This document shows positions 1-6,042 of a stretch of DNA of 7,459 bases, one piece after another (the first letter of the stretch is position 1; each line of letters opens with the position of its first letter). The stretch spans positions 2,393 to 9,851 of the forward strand of contig DCUE01000005.1 in the NCBI GenBank assembly GCA_002328465.1, given 5' to 3'. This DNA is from Candidatus Dojkabacteria bacterium UBA2222 (GTDB taxonomy: Bacteria > Patescibacteriota > Dojkabacteria > SC72). A program made the position numbers and the translations under genes. The notes beneath the pieces are model-generated. The model did not search any database. It was not told the DNA's origin and saw only the letters and a program-made list of their open reading frames with translations.

Positions 1-41
1 ACGGTTAACAGCCGTTCGCTCTACCATTGAGCTATCGCGGA
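1..41 (-). tRNA. tRNA-Asn (anticodon GUU), 5' part only
   Basis: Read on the minus strand from base 41, the sequence folds as the first half of a tRNA. It has a 5' acceptor strand UCCGCGA, U8-A9, a D stem GCUC/GAGC around a loop containing GG, and an anticodon stem starting AACGG. The seven-base loop CUGUUAA puts the anticodon GUU at bases 9 to 7, which reads asparagine codons AAC and AAU. The 3' side of the anticodon stem begins with CCGU and is cut by the window edge, so the variable loop, T arm and acceptor 3' strand are not visible. The UCC start fits bacterial tRNA-Asn. A good -10 box lies just upstream, so the gene probably has its own promoter. Confidence 0.93.
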
Positions 42-52
42 ATAACAGAATT

Positions 53-81
53 ATTATATATATATCCCTCTATTTCTGCAA
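53..81 (-). promoter_or_regulatory. Putative promoter of the tRNA-Asn gene
   Basis: On the minus strand a perfect TATAAT lies at 58-53. A weak -35-like TTGCAG lies at 81-76, 17 bases upstream. Transcription would start near base 46, about five bases before the mature tRNA 5' end. The -35 element lies inside the last codons of the upstream hypothetical gene. The surrounding TATATA run makes some chance matching likely. Confidence 0.5.
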
Positions 82-582
82 CAATTCTTTCCTTTTATTT
101 AACATCTCTATTAAATAATTAGAACTCTCTACGGTATTAGGAAGATATGTTACCTTCACTAACCTATTGTAATCTGGTATTACCATCTCCTCTGTACTCT
201 TCTTTTTATCTATACCATTTCTAATAGTTAAACCTGTTACTTTAGAATTAATAGCTCTTAATACTTTCTCATCATTCATATCTAAATCCCATATGTTGTA
301 TGTATCGTCACTTTCTATTAGGCAGATACTACTCTGAGAACAGAATACTCTTTCTTTTTGATTGTTCTCGCTATTCTTACCAGATAGCTCTACTAATATT
401 TTTGTACTTTGATAATTGTCTTTAGCTACATTTGTACCTGGGAATCTCTCTACTGCCTTTGTATTCATATCAATATTCTTTTGAGTAAATTGACTCGGAT
501 ATTCATCTAATAGTTGATCAGGGGAAGCAATTGCTAAATATTCATCGGGACTATTTAAAAATGTTGTTTCAATCTTATCCAT
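70..582 (-). CDS. Hypothetical protein, paralogue of the upstream neighbour (170 aa)
   Basis: I do not recognise this 170-residue protein. No signal peptide or membrane segment is visible, so it is probably cytoplasmic. It aligns with the product of the next gene upstream (629-1057) at three places. These are an N-terminal block around residues 22-38 (L..Y...F..KN.D), the motif IWDLDMN at 97-103 against IWEIDLN in the neighbour, and a C-terminal block beginning with LP at 147-148. In both proteins exactly 22 residues follow that LP. Compared with the paralogue this protein has about 22 extra residues before the IW motif, including a polar stretch near 67-78 that may be a loop. The start is the first ATG and shares the opening MDK with the paralogue. 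No Shine-Dalgarno site is visible. The gene follows its paralogue by 46 AT-rich bases and precedes the tRNA-Asn gene. It ends in TAG. Confidence 0.75.
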   Translation of the reverse strand: MDKIETTFLNSPDEYLAIASPDQLLDEYPSQFTQKNIDMNTKAVERFPGTNVAKDNYQSTKILVELSGKNSENNQKERVFCSQSSICLIESDDTYNIWDLDMNDEKVLRAINSKVTGLTIRNGIDKKKSTEEMVIPDYNRLVKVTYLPNTVESSNYLIEMLNKRKELLQK

Positions 583-628
583 GATTAATTAGATATAGAA
601 GTTAATATTAATATAATATATCAATATT

Positions 629-1057
629 TTATTCTAATCTACTTACTCTCTCATCTAGAATACATTTTAATACCTCTGAAGCTCTCTTTTGAGAATAGGG
701 TAGTATTCTTAAAAAGTATGTCTGATTATCAGATCTAAACTCTTTTACAAGATTTTTAATATCATCTGTATTATTATTCTCTTCTACCATTTTATCTAAT
801 CTGGTTAATAACCTCTTATCTTCTTCGCTGTTTAAATCAATTTCCCATATCCTTTCTCTGTCTAAAGAAGCTACTCCTACAAACCCAGAGGGGGTTATAA
901 TAAATCTAAAGACATCTGGTTCATCAAAGGTGGGTATTTCTAAATAGTATGGAGTATTGTCGAGGTTCTTCTCTATAAAGAGTTCGTTATACCTTTCTAA
1001 GATGTCTTCCTTACTATTAAATAAATCAGAGTATATACTGTTATCTGTTTTATCCAT
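629..1057 (-). CDS. Hypothetical protein, paralogue of the downstream neighbour (142 aa)
   Basis: I do not recognise this acidic 142-residue protein, which has no signal peptide or membrane segment. It is the first and shorter member of a tandem pair. The shared elements are an N-terminal helix-like block at 17-33 (L..Y...F..KN.D), the motif IWEIDLN at 70-76, and a C-terminal block with LP at 119-120. The IW-to-LP distance (49 residues here, 50 in the neighbour) and the LP-to-end distance (22 in both) are nearly the same, which supports common descent. A run rich in E, N and D around 91-99 looks like a loop. The pattern suggests a small alpha/beta domain, but no function can be assigned. A promoter-like sequence lies just upstream at 1085-1113, and both paralogues could be transcribed from it. 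There is no clear ribosome binding site. It ends in TAA. Confidence 0.75.
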   Translation of the reverse strand: MDKTDNSIYSDLFNSKEDILERYNELFIEKNLDNTPYYLEIPTFDEPDVFRFIITPSGFVGVASLDRERIWEIDLNSEEDKRLLTRLDKMVEENNNTDDIKNLVKEFRSDNQTYFLRILPYSQKRASEVLKCILDERVSRLE

Positions 1058-1084
1058 TTGTATTTAGTATTAAGTTATAGGACT

Positions 1085-1113
1085 ATTGTATATACAAAAT
1101 ATCCCAATGTAAA
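1085..1113 (-). promoter_or_regulatory. Putative sigma70-like promoter of the paralogue pair
   Basis: On the minus strand TTTACA (1113-1108) and TACAAT (1090-1085) are separated by exactly 17 bases. Each matches the sigma70 consensus at five of six positions. Transcription would start near base 1078, giving a leader of about 20 bases before the ATG at 1057. The -10 box overlaps a 12-base perfect palindrome at 1086-1097, which could be an operator or a chance AT-rich match. Confidence 0.5.
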
Positions 1114-1152
1114 GTTTTGGGTTTTAGTGAGAATAGAGTAGAATATAGTATA

Positions 1153-1168
1153 TATAAATTTATATATT
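1153..1168 (+). promoter_or_regulatory. Possible -10 region of the hpf gene
   Basis: Two -10-like hexamers, TATAAA (1153-1158) and TATATT (1163-1168), lie shortly before the hpf ATG at 1178. Use of the second would give a leaderless or nearly leaderless transcript. No convincing -35 box was found, and the stretch is AT-rich enough for chance matches. Confidence 0.25.
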
Positions 1169-1177
1169 TCTCCCATC

Positions 1178-1771
1178 ATGACCTCAAAAGATATACAAAT
1201 TACATTTGTAGGTATGGAATCAACTAAGGCATTAAAGAAATACGTGCTAGAGAAGATAGGTAAGTATGAACATCTATGGAAAGAGGCTACAAGTATGGAT
1301 GTATTTTTAAAAGAGTATGTTAATAGTAGGGGTGTTAAGAATGATTTTAGAGTAGATATTACTGCTAAGTTACCAAATAGTGCAGTAAGAGTAGAAGTAA
1401 GTGGAGAGAATATGTATGCAAATATAGATGAAGCATCAGATACCTTGGCTAGAAGATTAAAAAGATATTTAGAAAGAAAAACATATTGGGAGGGAGTAAC
1501 ACCATGGAGAGTATTGGAAGCAGATGCACAGCTTAAGAGTATAGAAGGGGAGTTACATGATACATATGATGACTATGTACCAACTATTGCAGTAAGAAAA
1601 AAAATAGAGGATATGAGTCCTTTAGAGGAGGGTGAAGCTATAGAGAGGATGGAGTTACTAGGATATGATCAATTACTTTTTAGAAACAAGAATACAGGAA
1701 AGATATCTATGATTTATAAGAGGGTACAAGGTGGATATGGTCTAGTAGAACCAGCAGAGACAGAGATTTAA
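1178..1771 (+). CDS. hpf: Long-form ribosome hibernation promoting factor (HPF)
   Basis: This 197-residue protein matches the long HPF family, which binds the 30S decoding centre and joins two 70S ribosomes into inactive 100S dimers when growth slows. The N-terminal S30AE domain spans about residues 4-105. It opens with QITFVGME and closes with the family hallmark NMYANIDEASDTLARRLKRY (79-98). A linker follows to about 134. The C-terminal dimerisation domain spans about 135-192 and includes MSPLEEGEAIERMELLGYD, LLFRNKNTGKISMIYKR and the ending GGYGLVEP. The length fits long HPF rather than short HPF or YfiA. The ATG is the natural start because the S30AE strand begins a few residues later. 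The preceding bases (CTCCCATC) hold no Shine-Dalgarno match. The gene stands alone on the plus strand, diverges from the hypothetical pair, and ends in TAA 18 bases before a strong hairpin. Confidence 0.93.
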   Translation: MTSKDIQITFVGMESTKALKKYVLEKIGKYEHLWKEATSMDVFLKEYVNSRGVKNDFRVDITAKLPNSAVRVEVSGENMYANIDEASDTLARRLKRYLERKTYWEGVTPWRVLEADAQLKSIEGELHDTYDDYVPTIAVRKKIEDMSPLEEGEAIERMELLGYDQLLFRNKNTGKISMIYKRVQGGYGLVEPAETEI

Positions 1772-1789
1772 GTATATGTTATTAAACAA

Positions 1790-1814
1790 AAAAGGAGGTC
1801 TTAGACCTCCTTTT
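1790..1814. terminator. Rho-independent terminator, probably bidirectional
   Basis: An 11-bp inverted repeat (arms 1790-1800 and 1804-1814, core GGAGGTC/GACCTCC) closes on a 3-base loop TTA. The outer pairs are A-T, with A's on the left and T's on the right, so each strand gives a U-rich tail. It sits between the converging hpf and SurA-N-like genes and should end transcription from both. The GGAGG inside the stem is not placed before any start codon. Confidence 0.88.
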
Positions 1815-1833
1815 CTTATCTATTTCTATTAAC

Positions 1834-2685
1834 CTATTCTTGTACTACCTCTTCCCCATTACTATTTGCATTACCTATTAGATTGTTAATTATGTTAATA
1901 GTTGCACTCAACACTCCATACTTAGGTTTGTTTACAGAATTATCCTGTATCTTGTACTCGGAGTAGAGAGACTCTAACCATGTATACTGCGCATTTGAGA
2001 CCTCTTGTTGAATATATACATCCTTTACATCCTCTTTATACAATTCATAGTCTAACTTCTCACCCTCTTCTAAAGCTGCTGTCTCATTAGGAAATATTGC
2101 AGAGCTATACTGTTCAAAGAAAGCTTTTATATCATCATCAGTATATTCTAATGTAGGTTCCAAAAGCTTTGTTGAAAGTAAATCTAACTCTATCTGAGAA
2201 AATAATTCCTCTTCAGTAATATTGTTAGCTACTAATGCTTGTAAGTATGCTTCCTCTCCACCTACACTTGATATGATTTCTTCTAATCGAAGTTGTACCT
2301 CTTGCTCCTCTACCTCTACACCAGCCTTCTTAGCTTCTAACTTAATCAATTCCTCATCGATTAACTGTTGTGCTATAGATTGTCCATACTGTTTTTCTAA
2401 TCTCTCATGGTATACACTTTTAGGTATTCTTGTACCATCTACTACTGCTACACTGTATCCATTATTTAAATACTGGAAGAAGAAATCTATTAATATAAAT
2501 GCAAGTACTGCTACTAATACCATTAAAAAGATTTTAAAACCTTTCTTAGTAACTAATTTCTTAAAGTCTGGTTTACTAACTTTAAATTTAATTTTATCTA
2601 ACTTAATTTGGGGCTTTTTTATTGTAAGAGTTTTTTTTGGGGCACTTGTTGTTTTCTCTTTTTTCTTGACTTTTATTTTTGCCAT
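1834..2685 (-). CDS. Membrane-anchored SurA-N/PrsA-like chaperone without a PPIase domain
   Basis: This 283-residue protein resembles the SurA/PrsA family of extracytoplasmic folding factors. Residues 1-51 form a lysine-rich cytoplasmic tail (20 lysines). One membrane helix follows at about 52-71 (FLMVLVAVLAFILIDFFF), with the rest outside. The SurA N-terminal fold starts at 79 with VAVVDGTRIPKSVYHERLE. Helices follow, including DEELIKLEAKKAGVEV and the block EYTDDDIKAFFEQY (180-193), which normally leads into the parvulin domain. Only about 20 residues then separate it from the closing helix (YELYKEDVKDVYIQQEVSNA, 213-232, up to YKI at 246), so the roughly 90-residue rotamase domain is absent. 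It is probably a holdase-type chaperone for secreted proteins, perhaps including the M23 protein encoded upstream, but that partnership is inferred from position. No lipobox is seen. It ends in TAG just before the shared terminator. Confidence 0.75.
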   Translation of the reverse strand: MAKIKVKKKEKTTSAPKKTLTIKKPQIKLDKIKFKVSKPDFKKLVTKKGFKIFLMVLVAVLAFILIDFFFQYLNNGYSVAVVDGTRIPKSVYHERLEKQYGQSIAQQLIDEELIKLEAKKAGVEVEEQEVQLRLEEIISSVGGEEAYLQALVANNITEEELFSQIELDLLSTKLLEPTLEYTDDDIKAFFEQYSSAIFPNETAALEEGEKLDYELYKEDVKDVYIQQEVSNAQYTWLESLYSEYKIQDNSVNKPKYGVLSATINIINNLIGNANSNGEEVVQE

Positions 2686-2709
2686 TTGGCTATATTTGAT
2701 AAATTAAAA

Positions 2710-2742
2710 ATAAACTTATAGTTAAAGCTTATGAAAGTTTAT
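2710..2742 (-). other. AT-rich hairpin in the 84-base gap between the M23 and SurA-N-like genes
   Basis: ATAAACTT (2710-2717) and AAGTTTAT (2735-2742) form a perfect 8-bp inverted repeat around a 17-base loop. On the minus strand the hairpin is followed by TTTTAATTT. It could be a weak terminator or attenuator after the M23 gene, or an mRNA end structure. The stem has only one G-C pair, so its stability is doubtful. The next gene starts 25 bases further on. Confidence 0.3.
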
Positions 2743-2769
2743 CAGAAAGTTTAAGATTTAGCAAAAATA

Positions 2770-4101
2770 TTATCTTAGATGAAGGTAGAAAGATGTTCTG
2801 CCGTCATTATGTTTAACAAGTGCATATTTACTTGGATTGGAGGGATCCCAAGTTGCATAGATTCCGTAATAGACTCTTCCGGAAGCGATAGCCCTAATTG
2901 GGGCTCCTTCTCCTGTGAGGTATGCTTGATTACCATTGTTTGCAATTAACTTGTTAACAGCAGAACATATCCCTGTTTTTACAGTGTATGTTTGTAGATT
3001 TTGGTTTCCTTCTGATAAGGTCACCATATCTATTGCTGCATGTCCTGGATTATTAGCTGGTCTGTAGTACTGAGTAATGTAGGCACCGCGATATGGAACA
3101 TTATAGGTGCCTTTATTTAACCATCTTCCATTAGTTGTATAGAAGTTTAGGGGATTAACTTTTGTTCCATTTGCTTCTCTAATTTCAAAGTGTAAGTGTG
3201 AACCGTATGAACATCCCGTATGTCCTTGGTATCCAATAATTGTTTGACCCCCTATCACAGGCGAACCGCTACCCAATAGACCTTGATTGAAAAGCTGTAA
3301 GGCGACATCAGAGATTACATCATCAGTATCATTTATTACTTTCGTAATAGCATCTAACTGTTTTTTAAAATCAGCCTCCCTTTGTAAAGACTCAGCTAAT
3401 AAACTGTCTTTTTCTACTCTCTGTTGATCCAATATTTTCTTCTCTTCAAGTAGTTTCACCTTTTCTTCCTCTATTTCATTTCTCTTTATTTGTAATTCTG
3501 CCTTCTGTGAAGCAAGGAGTAATTCTTCATCTTCTAGCAATTGTGTTTTATCACTAAATTGCATTAATGAGTTCCTATCTTTTATTCTAGTTTCTATTAA
3601 ATACTTAGTCTTTCTTAGTACCTCATCAAAGTTTTTAACATCCATAAATAGTTCGAAGGTACCCACAAAGGAATATTTGTATGATTCTGTAACTCTCTGA
3701 TTTACTGTCTCTTTTAATATATTAATCTCTTGTGTCAGAAGACTTAAATCATCTTCTTTTTCTTGTATTTCTTTAGAAAGTAAACTAATCTCTATATCCT
3801 GAGCAGTGATTTCCATATGTAGAGTTTTAATAACTTCTTCATTTTGAGCTATCTGAGTAGTTAGATATGAAAGTTTCTGACTTAGAGAGAGCTGTTGATA
3901 GTCTTCATCCTTTAATCTTTTCTCTAAGGTACCCTGACTACTCTCTAACTTCTGTAATTCTTTCTGTAAACAGAGATATCTCTCTTGTATATTCATACTC
4001 TCTGGACATGCTTCTGCAGCACTAATATCACTCTTAAAAGGGGAGAGGAAAGAAGTGAGTACAATTATTCCTATTGTTACTAATACTAATATCTTTTTCA
4101 T
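2770..4101 (-). CDS. Secreted coiled-coil M23 (LytM) peptidase, probable FtsEX effector, with permuted catalytic domain
   Basis: This 443-residue protein has the layout of EnvC/PcsB-type cell-separation hydrolases. A signal peptide spans 1 to about 29-31 (KK, hydrophobic core, SAAEA). A long charged coiled coil spans about 38-255. An M23 peptidoglycan endopeptidase region spans about 276-443. FtsX normally grips the coiled coil, and the gene follows ftsX with no intervening base (TAG then ATG), so it is the likely partner. The M23 motifs are out of order. The usual C-terminal half, GGQTIIGYQGHTG (284-296), HLH (302-304) and VNP, comes first. The usual N-terminal half follows, with HAAID (354-358, HxxxD), GAPIRAIASGRVYYG (399-413), H431 and YLHL (439-442). 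The protein stops one residue after that. All usual zinc and catalytic residues are therefore present, and the enzyme is probably active. Four cysteines (32, 44, 297, 379) could form disulfides outside the cell. It ends in TAA. A non-catalytic amidase activator cannot be excluded. Confidence 0.85.
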   Translation of the reverse strand: MKKILVLVTIGIIVLTSFLSPFKSDISAAEACPESMNIQERYLCLQKELQKLESSQGTLEKRLKDEDYQQLSLSQKLSYLTTQIAQNEEVIKTLHMEITAQDIEISLLSKEIQEKEDDLSLLTQEINILKETVNQRVTESYKYSFVGTFELFMDVKNFDEVLRKTKYLIETRIKDRNSLMQFSDKTQLLEDEELLLASQKAELQIKRNEIEEEKVKLLEEKKILDQQRVEKDSLLAESLQREADFKKQLDAITKVINDTDDVISDVALQLFNQGLLGSGSPVIGGQTIIGYQGHTGCSYGSHLHFEIREANGTKVNPLNFYTTNGRWLNKGTYNVPYRGAYITQYYRPANNPGHAAIDMVTLSEGNQNLQTYTVKTGICSAVNKLIANNGNQAYLTGEGAPIRAIASGRVYYGIYATWDPSNPSKYALVKHNDGRTSFYLHLR

Positions 4102-5031
4102 CTATTCATCTCTTAAATATTTTCTAACTGCACTTAGACTACTAAAGAATCCAAAAAGAGATCCTACTATTAAGTGTAACAAGACAAAGATTAAAATGAA
4201 AGTTATATTTATTTCAGCTAGGAATGGTAATTTAACATCTAGTAGGAATTGTTCTACCCAGAAAGAGAAATCAGTACCCTTACTATAATCTATTAATGTA
4301 TACCAAGGTACTATTATTAATAGAGAAGATATTAAACCTCCTAGTAAACCATATAAGGTACCCTCCAAAAGGAATGGTGTCCTTATGAACTTATCAGGAC
4401 TACCTACTAAGTGCATAATTTGTATTTCTTCTTGATGTAGTTTTATATTAAATCCAATAGTTACCCTTATTAAAGATACTGTTACTAAGGCCATTGCAGT
4501 TATTAATATCGCAGAACCAACCTTAACAATTCTAGAGAGAGTTCTCATGTTATCAACTACATCTTTAAAATACATTACTTCATCTACAGAAGCATTTGTT
4601 TCTTTAGCCTTATTAATATTATCAATTACTTGGAGTAGGGAATCAATATCTTTGGCTCTAATTTCTAAACTAGCAGGTAAGGAATCTGCGGTAACAGTAG
4701 ATATTAAATCTGGATTATCAGCAAAATCCTCCCTATATATCTCTAGTGCCTCATCTTGTGATACATACTCTATCTCTTCTACTAACTCCTTATTATTTAT
4801 TACATCTCTAAAAGCAAATATCTCTTCTTCTGTAGTTGCTTTTTTAAAGAAAACAATAACTTGGGCTTTCTGTTCGTAGTAATCTGTAGATTTTTGGATA
4901 AGGATGGATGCAGATACAAATACGGATGAGAGTGTAAATACTATTGTAGAAACTAATATGGTAGAGAGTGTTAACCACTTATTTCTTTTAATATTCTTTT
5001 TAGTAACGGCAAATACCCTTGTAGTATTCAT
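4102..5031 (-). CDS. ftsX: Cell division protein FtsX (ABC-type membrane subunit)
   Basis: This is the membrane half of FtsEX, which passes ATP-driven movement of FtsE to a peptidoglycan hydrolase outside the cell at the division septum. The 309 residues show the family layout. There is a cytoplasmic N terminus, a first helix at about 22-44, and an extracytoplasmic domain at about 46-168 (QVIVFFKKATTEEEI, VSQDEALEIYRED and LPASLEIRAKD). Three more helices follow at about 170-192, 219-243 and 276-300. The cytoplasmic loop EEIQIMHLVGSPDKFIRTPF (201-220) is a hallmark of the family and contacts FtsE. The length is normal. The ATG shares its first base with the ftsE stop (TAATG), and the TAG stop directly abuts the ATG of the M23 gene. 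Translational coupling across all three is therefore likely. No Shine-Dalgarno site is seen. Confidence 0.95.
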   Translation of the reverse strand: MNTTRVFAVTKKNIKRNKWLTLSTILVSTIVFTLSSVFVSASILIQKSTDYYEQKAQVIVFFKKATTEEEIFAFRDVINNKELVEEIEYVSQDEALEIYREDFADNPDLISTVTADSLPASLEIRAKDIDSLLQVIDNINKAKETNASVDEVMYFKDVVDNMRTLSRIVKVGSAILITAMALVTVSLIRVTIGFNIKLHQEEIQIMHLVGSPDKFIRTPFLLEGTLYGLLGGLISSLLIIVPWYTLIDYSKGTDFSFWVEQFLLDVKLPFLAEINITFILIFVLLHLIVGSLFGFFSSLSAVRKYLRDE

Positions 5032-6008
5032 TATGATTTTTTACTTAAATATTTCTTAACAAAAGAAGTTAACTCCTTATGTTCTTTTTTAGTTAATTTC
5101 ATATTTCTTAAATCTCCCTCTGTAATATTTAGAAGTATTTCTGGTTCTGTAATAGCGAATTTTTTAAATTTCTTCTTAATTGACTTATTTAAGGATTTAA
5201 ACTCAGAAGAGAGTTCTCTTTCTTTTTTTTCGGGTTTACTTTCTTTCTTTTCTTCTTTTACTATTTCTAGGTTAGGTTCCTCTACCTTTTTCTCTTCCTT
5301 AACTTCTACTTTCTTATTTACTATGTTATTTAGGTCAATATCTTTTGGTTGGGTATCTGAATTAAGTCTTCCATCTTTAATATTAATGGTTCTATTTTTA
5401 GTACCGTTAATTAAATTAAAGTCATGGGATATTACCATTACGGTAGTACCATTCTTATTAATAGTTTTTAATATCTCTAATATTTGTTTAGCATTATCAG
5501 AATCTAAGTTACCAGTTGGTTCGTCAGCTATGAAAAGATCTGGTTTATTGGCTAATGCTCTAGCTATTGCACCTCTTTGTTGTTCTCCTCCTGATAGCTC
5601 TTGTGGGAAGAGATTTTTTCTTTCACGAAGGCCTACTAAATCTAGTAAGTAGTCTGTGCTATCTTTAATCTCCTTCTTACTCTTATCTAGTATCTCTAGG
5701 GCAAACTGTATATTCTCTTCTAAGGTTTTAGTATTAAGTAATTTAATATCTTGAAATACTACCCCTAATTTCTGTCTATATGCTGGAAGTAATCTCCTAT
5801 TAAGTTTAGGAACCTCTATCTCATTAAAATATATACTACCTGAAGTAGGTACTTCCTCTCTAATTAGTAATCTCATTATTGTTGATTTTCCAGCACCAGA
5901 TGGACCAACAACATAGCAGAATTCTCCTTCATCTATTCTAAAGGAAACATCTTCTAATGCTATGATATTCTCTTTATATTTTTTAGTTACGGTATTGAAT
6001 ATAACCAT
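5031..6008 (-). CDS. ftsE: Cell division ATP-binding protein FtsE with a long C-terminal extension
   Basis: This is the cytoplasmic ABC ATPase that drives FtsX. All nucleotide-binding motifs are intact: Walker A GPSGAGKST (35-43), Q-loop Q86 in VVFQD, signature LSGGEQQR (138-145), Walker B with catalytic E163 in LFIADEP, D-loop GNLDS, and switch H195 in SHD. The core ends near residue 220, the usual length of FtsE. About 105 further residues follow. They begin with a charged, low-complexity K/E linker (about 232-268) and continue with a basic, probably helical segment (about 269-325, SLNKSIKKKFKKF to FVKKYLSKKS). That tail is not part of the ABC fold, and I do not recognise it. The start ATG gives the usual opening (VIFNTVTKKY). 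The gene begins 34 bases after prfB and overlaps ftsX by one base. It ends in TAA. Confidence 0.95.
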   Translation of the reverse strand: MVIFNTVTKKYKENIIALEDVSFRIDEGEFCYVVGPSGAGKSTIMRLLIREEVPTSGSIYFNEIEVPKLNRRLLPAYRQKLGVVFQDIKLLNTKTLEENIQFALEILDKSKKEIKDSTDYLLDLVGLRERKNLFPQELSGGEQQRGAIARALANKPDLFIADEPTGNLDSDNAKQILEILKTINKNGTTVMVISHDFNLINGTKNRTINIKDGRLNSDTQPKDIDLNNIVNKKVEVKEEKKVEEPNLEIVKEEKKESKPEKKERELSSEFKSLNKSIKKKFKKFAITEPEILLNITEGDLRNMKLTKKEHKELTSFVKKYLSKKS

Positions 6009-6042
6009 GGACAGTATTTTGCAGTTTAAGTTACCGTATATA

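Noticed and set aside
1..1057. A CRISPR array, insertion sequence or integrated element beside the tRNA gene
   Set aside because: No spaced direct repeats, transposase or integrase coding or terminal inverted repeats are visible. Only the two small paralogues lie here, so an attachment site cannot be supported.
1793..1798. AGGAGG as a strong ribosome binding site
   Set aside because: It forms one arm of the terminator hairpin, and no start codon with an open frame follows at a suitable distance on the plus strand.
2222..2707. A 161-codon plus-strand open frame opposite the SurA-N-like gene
   Set aside because: It is antisense to a gene with clear family similarity. Its translation is a Ser/Asn/Cys-rich string without recognisable motifs, as expected for the complement of an AT-rich gene.
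2770..3276. The odd M23 motif order as a sign of a frameshifted or truncated second M23 domain
   Set aside because: Each half motif set occurs once, the frame is open throughout, and the 84 bases after the stop contain no GQ.IG or HLH coding potential in any frame seen.
4107..5055. A shared AAATATTTAAG at the 3' ends of ftsE and ftsX as a regulatory repeat
   Set aside because: It encodes KYL in both proteins and is a short AT-rich match that is easily explained by coding and base composition.
4055..5652. Three plus-strand open frames (4055-4288, 4547-4879, 5323-5652) opposite the M23/ftsX junction, ftsX and ftsE
   Set aside because: All lie antisense to confidently identified genes and give low-complexity Ser/Leu-rich translations with no family features.
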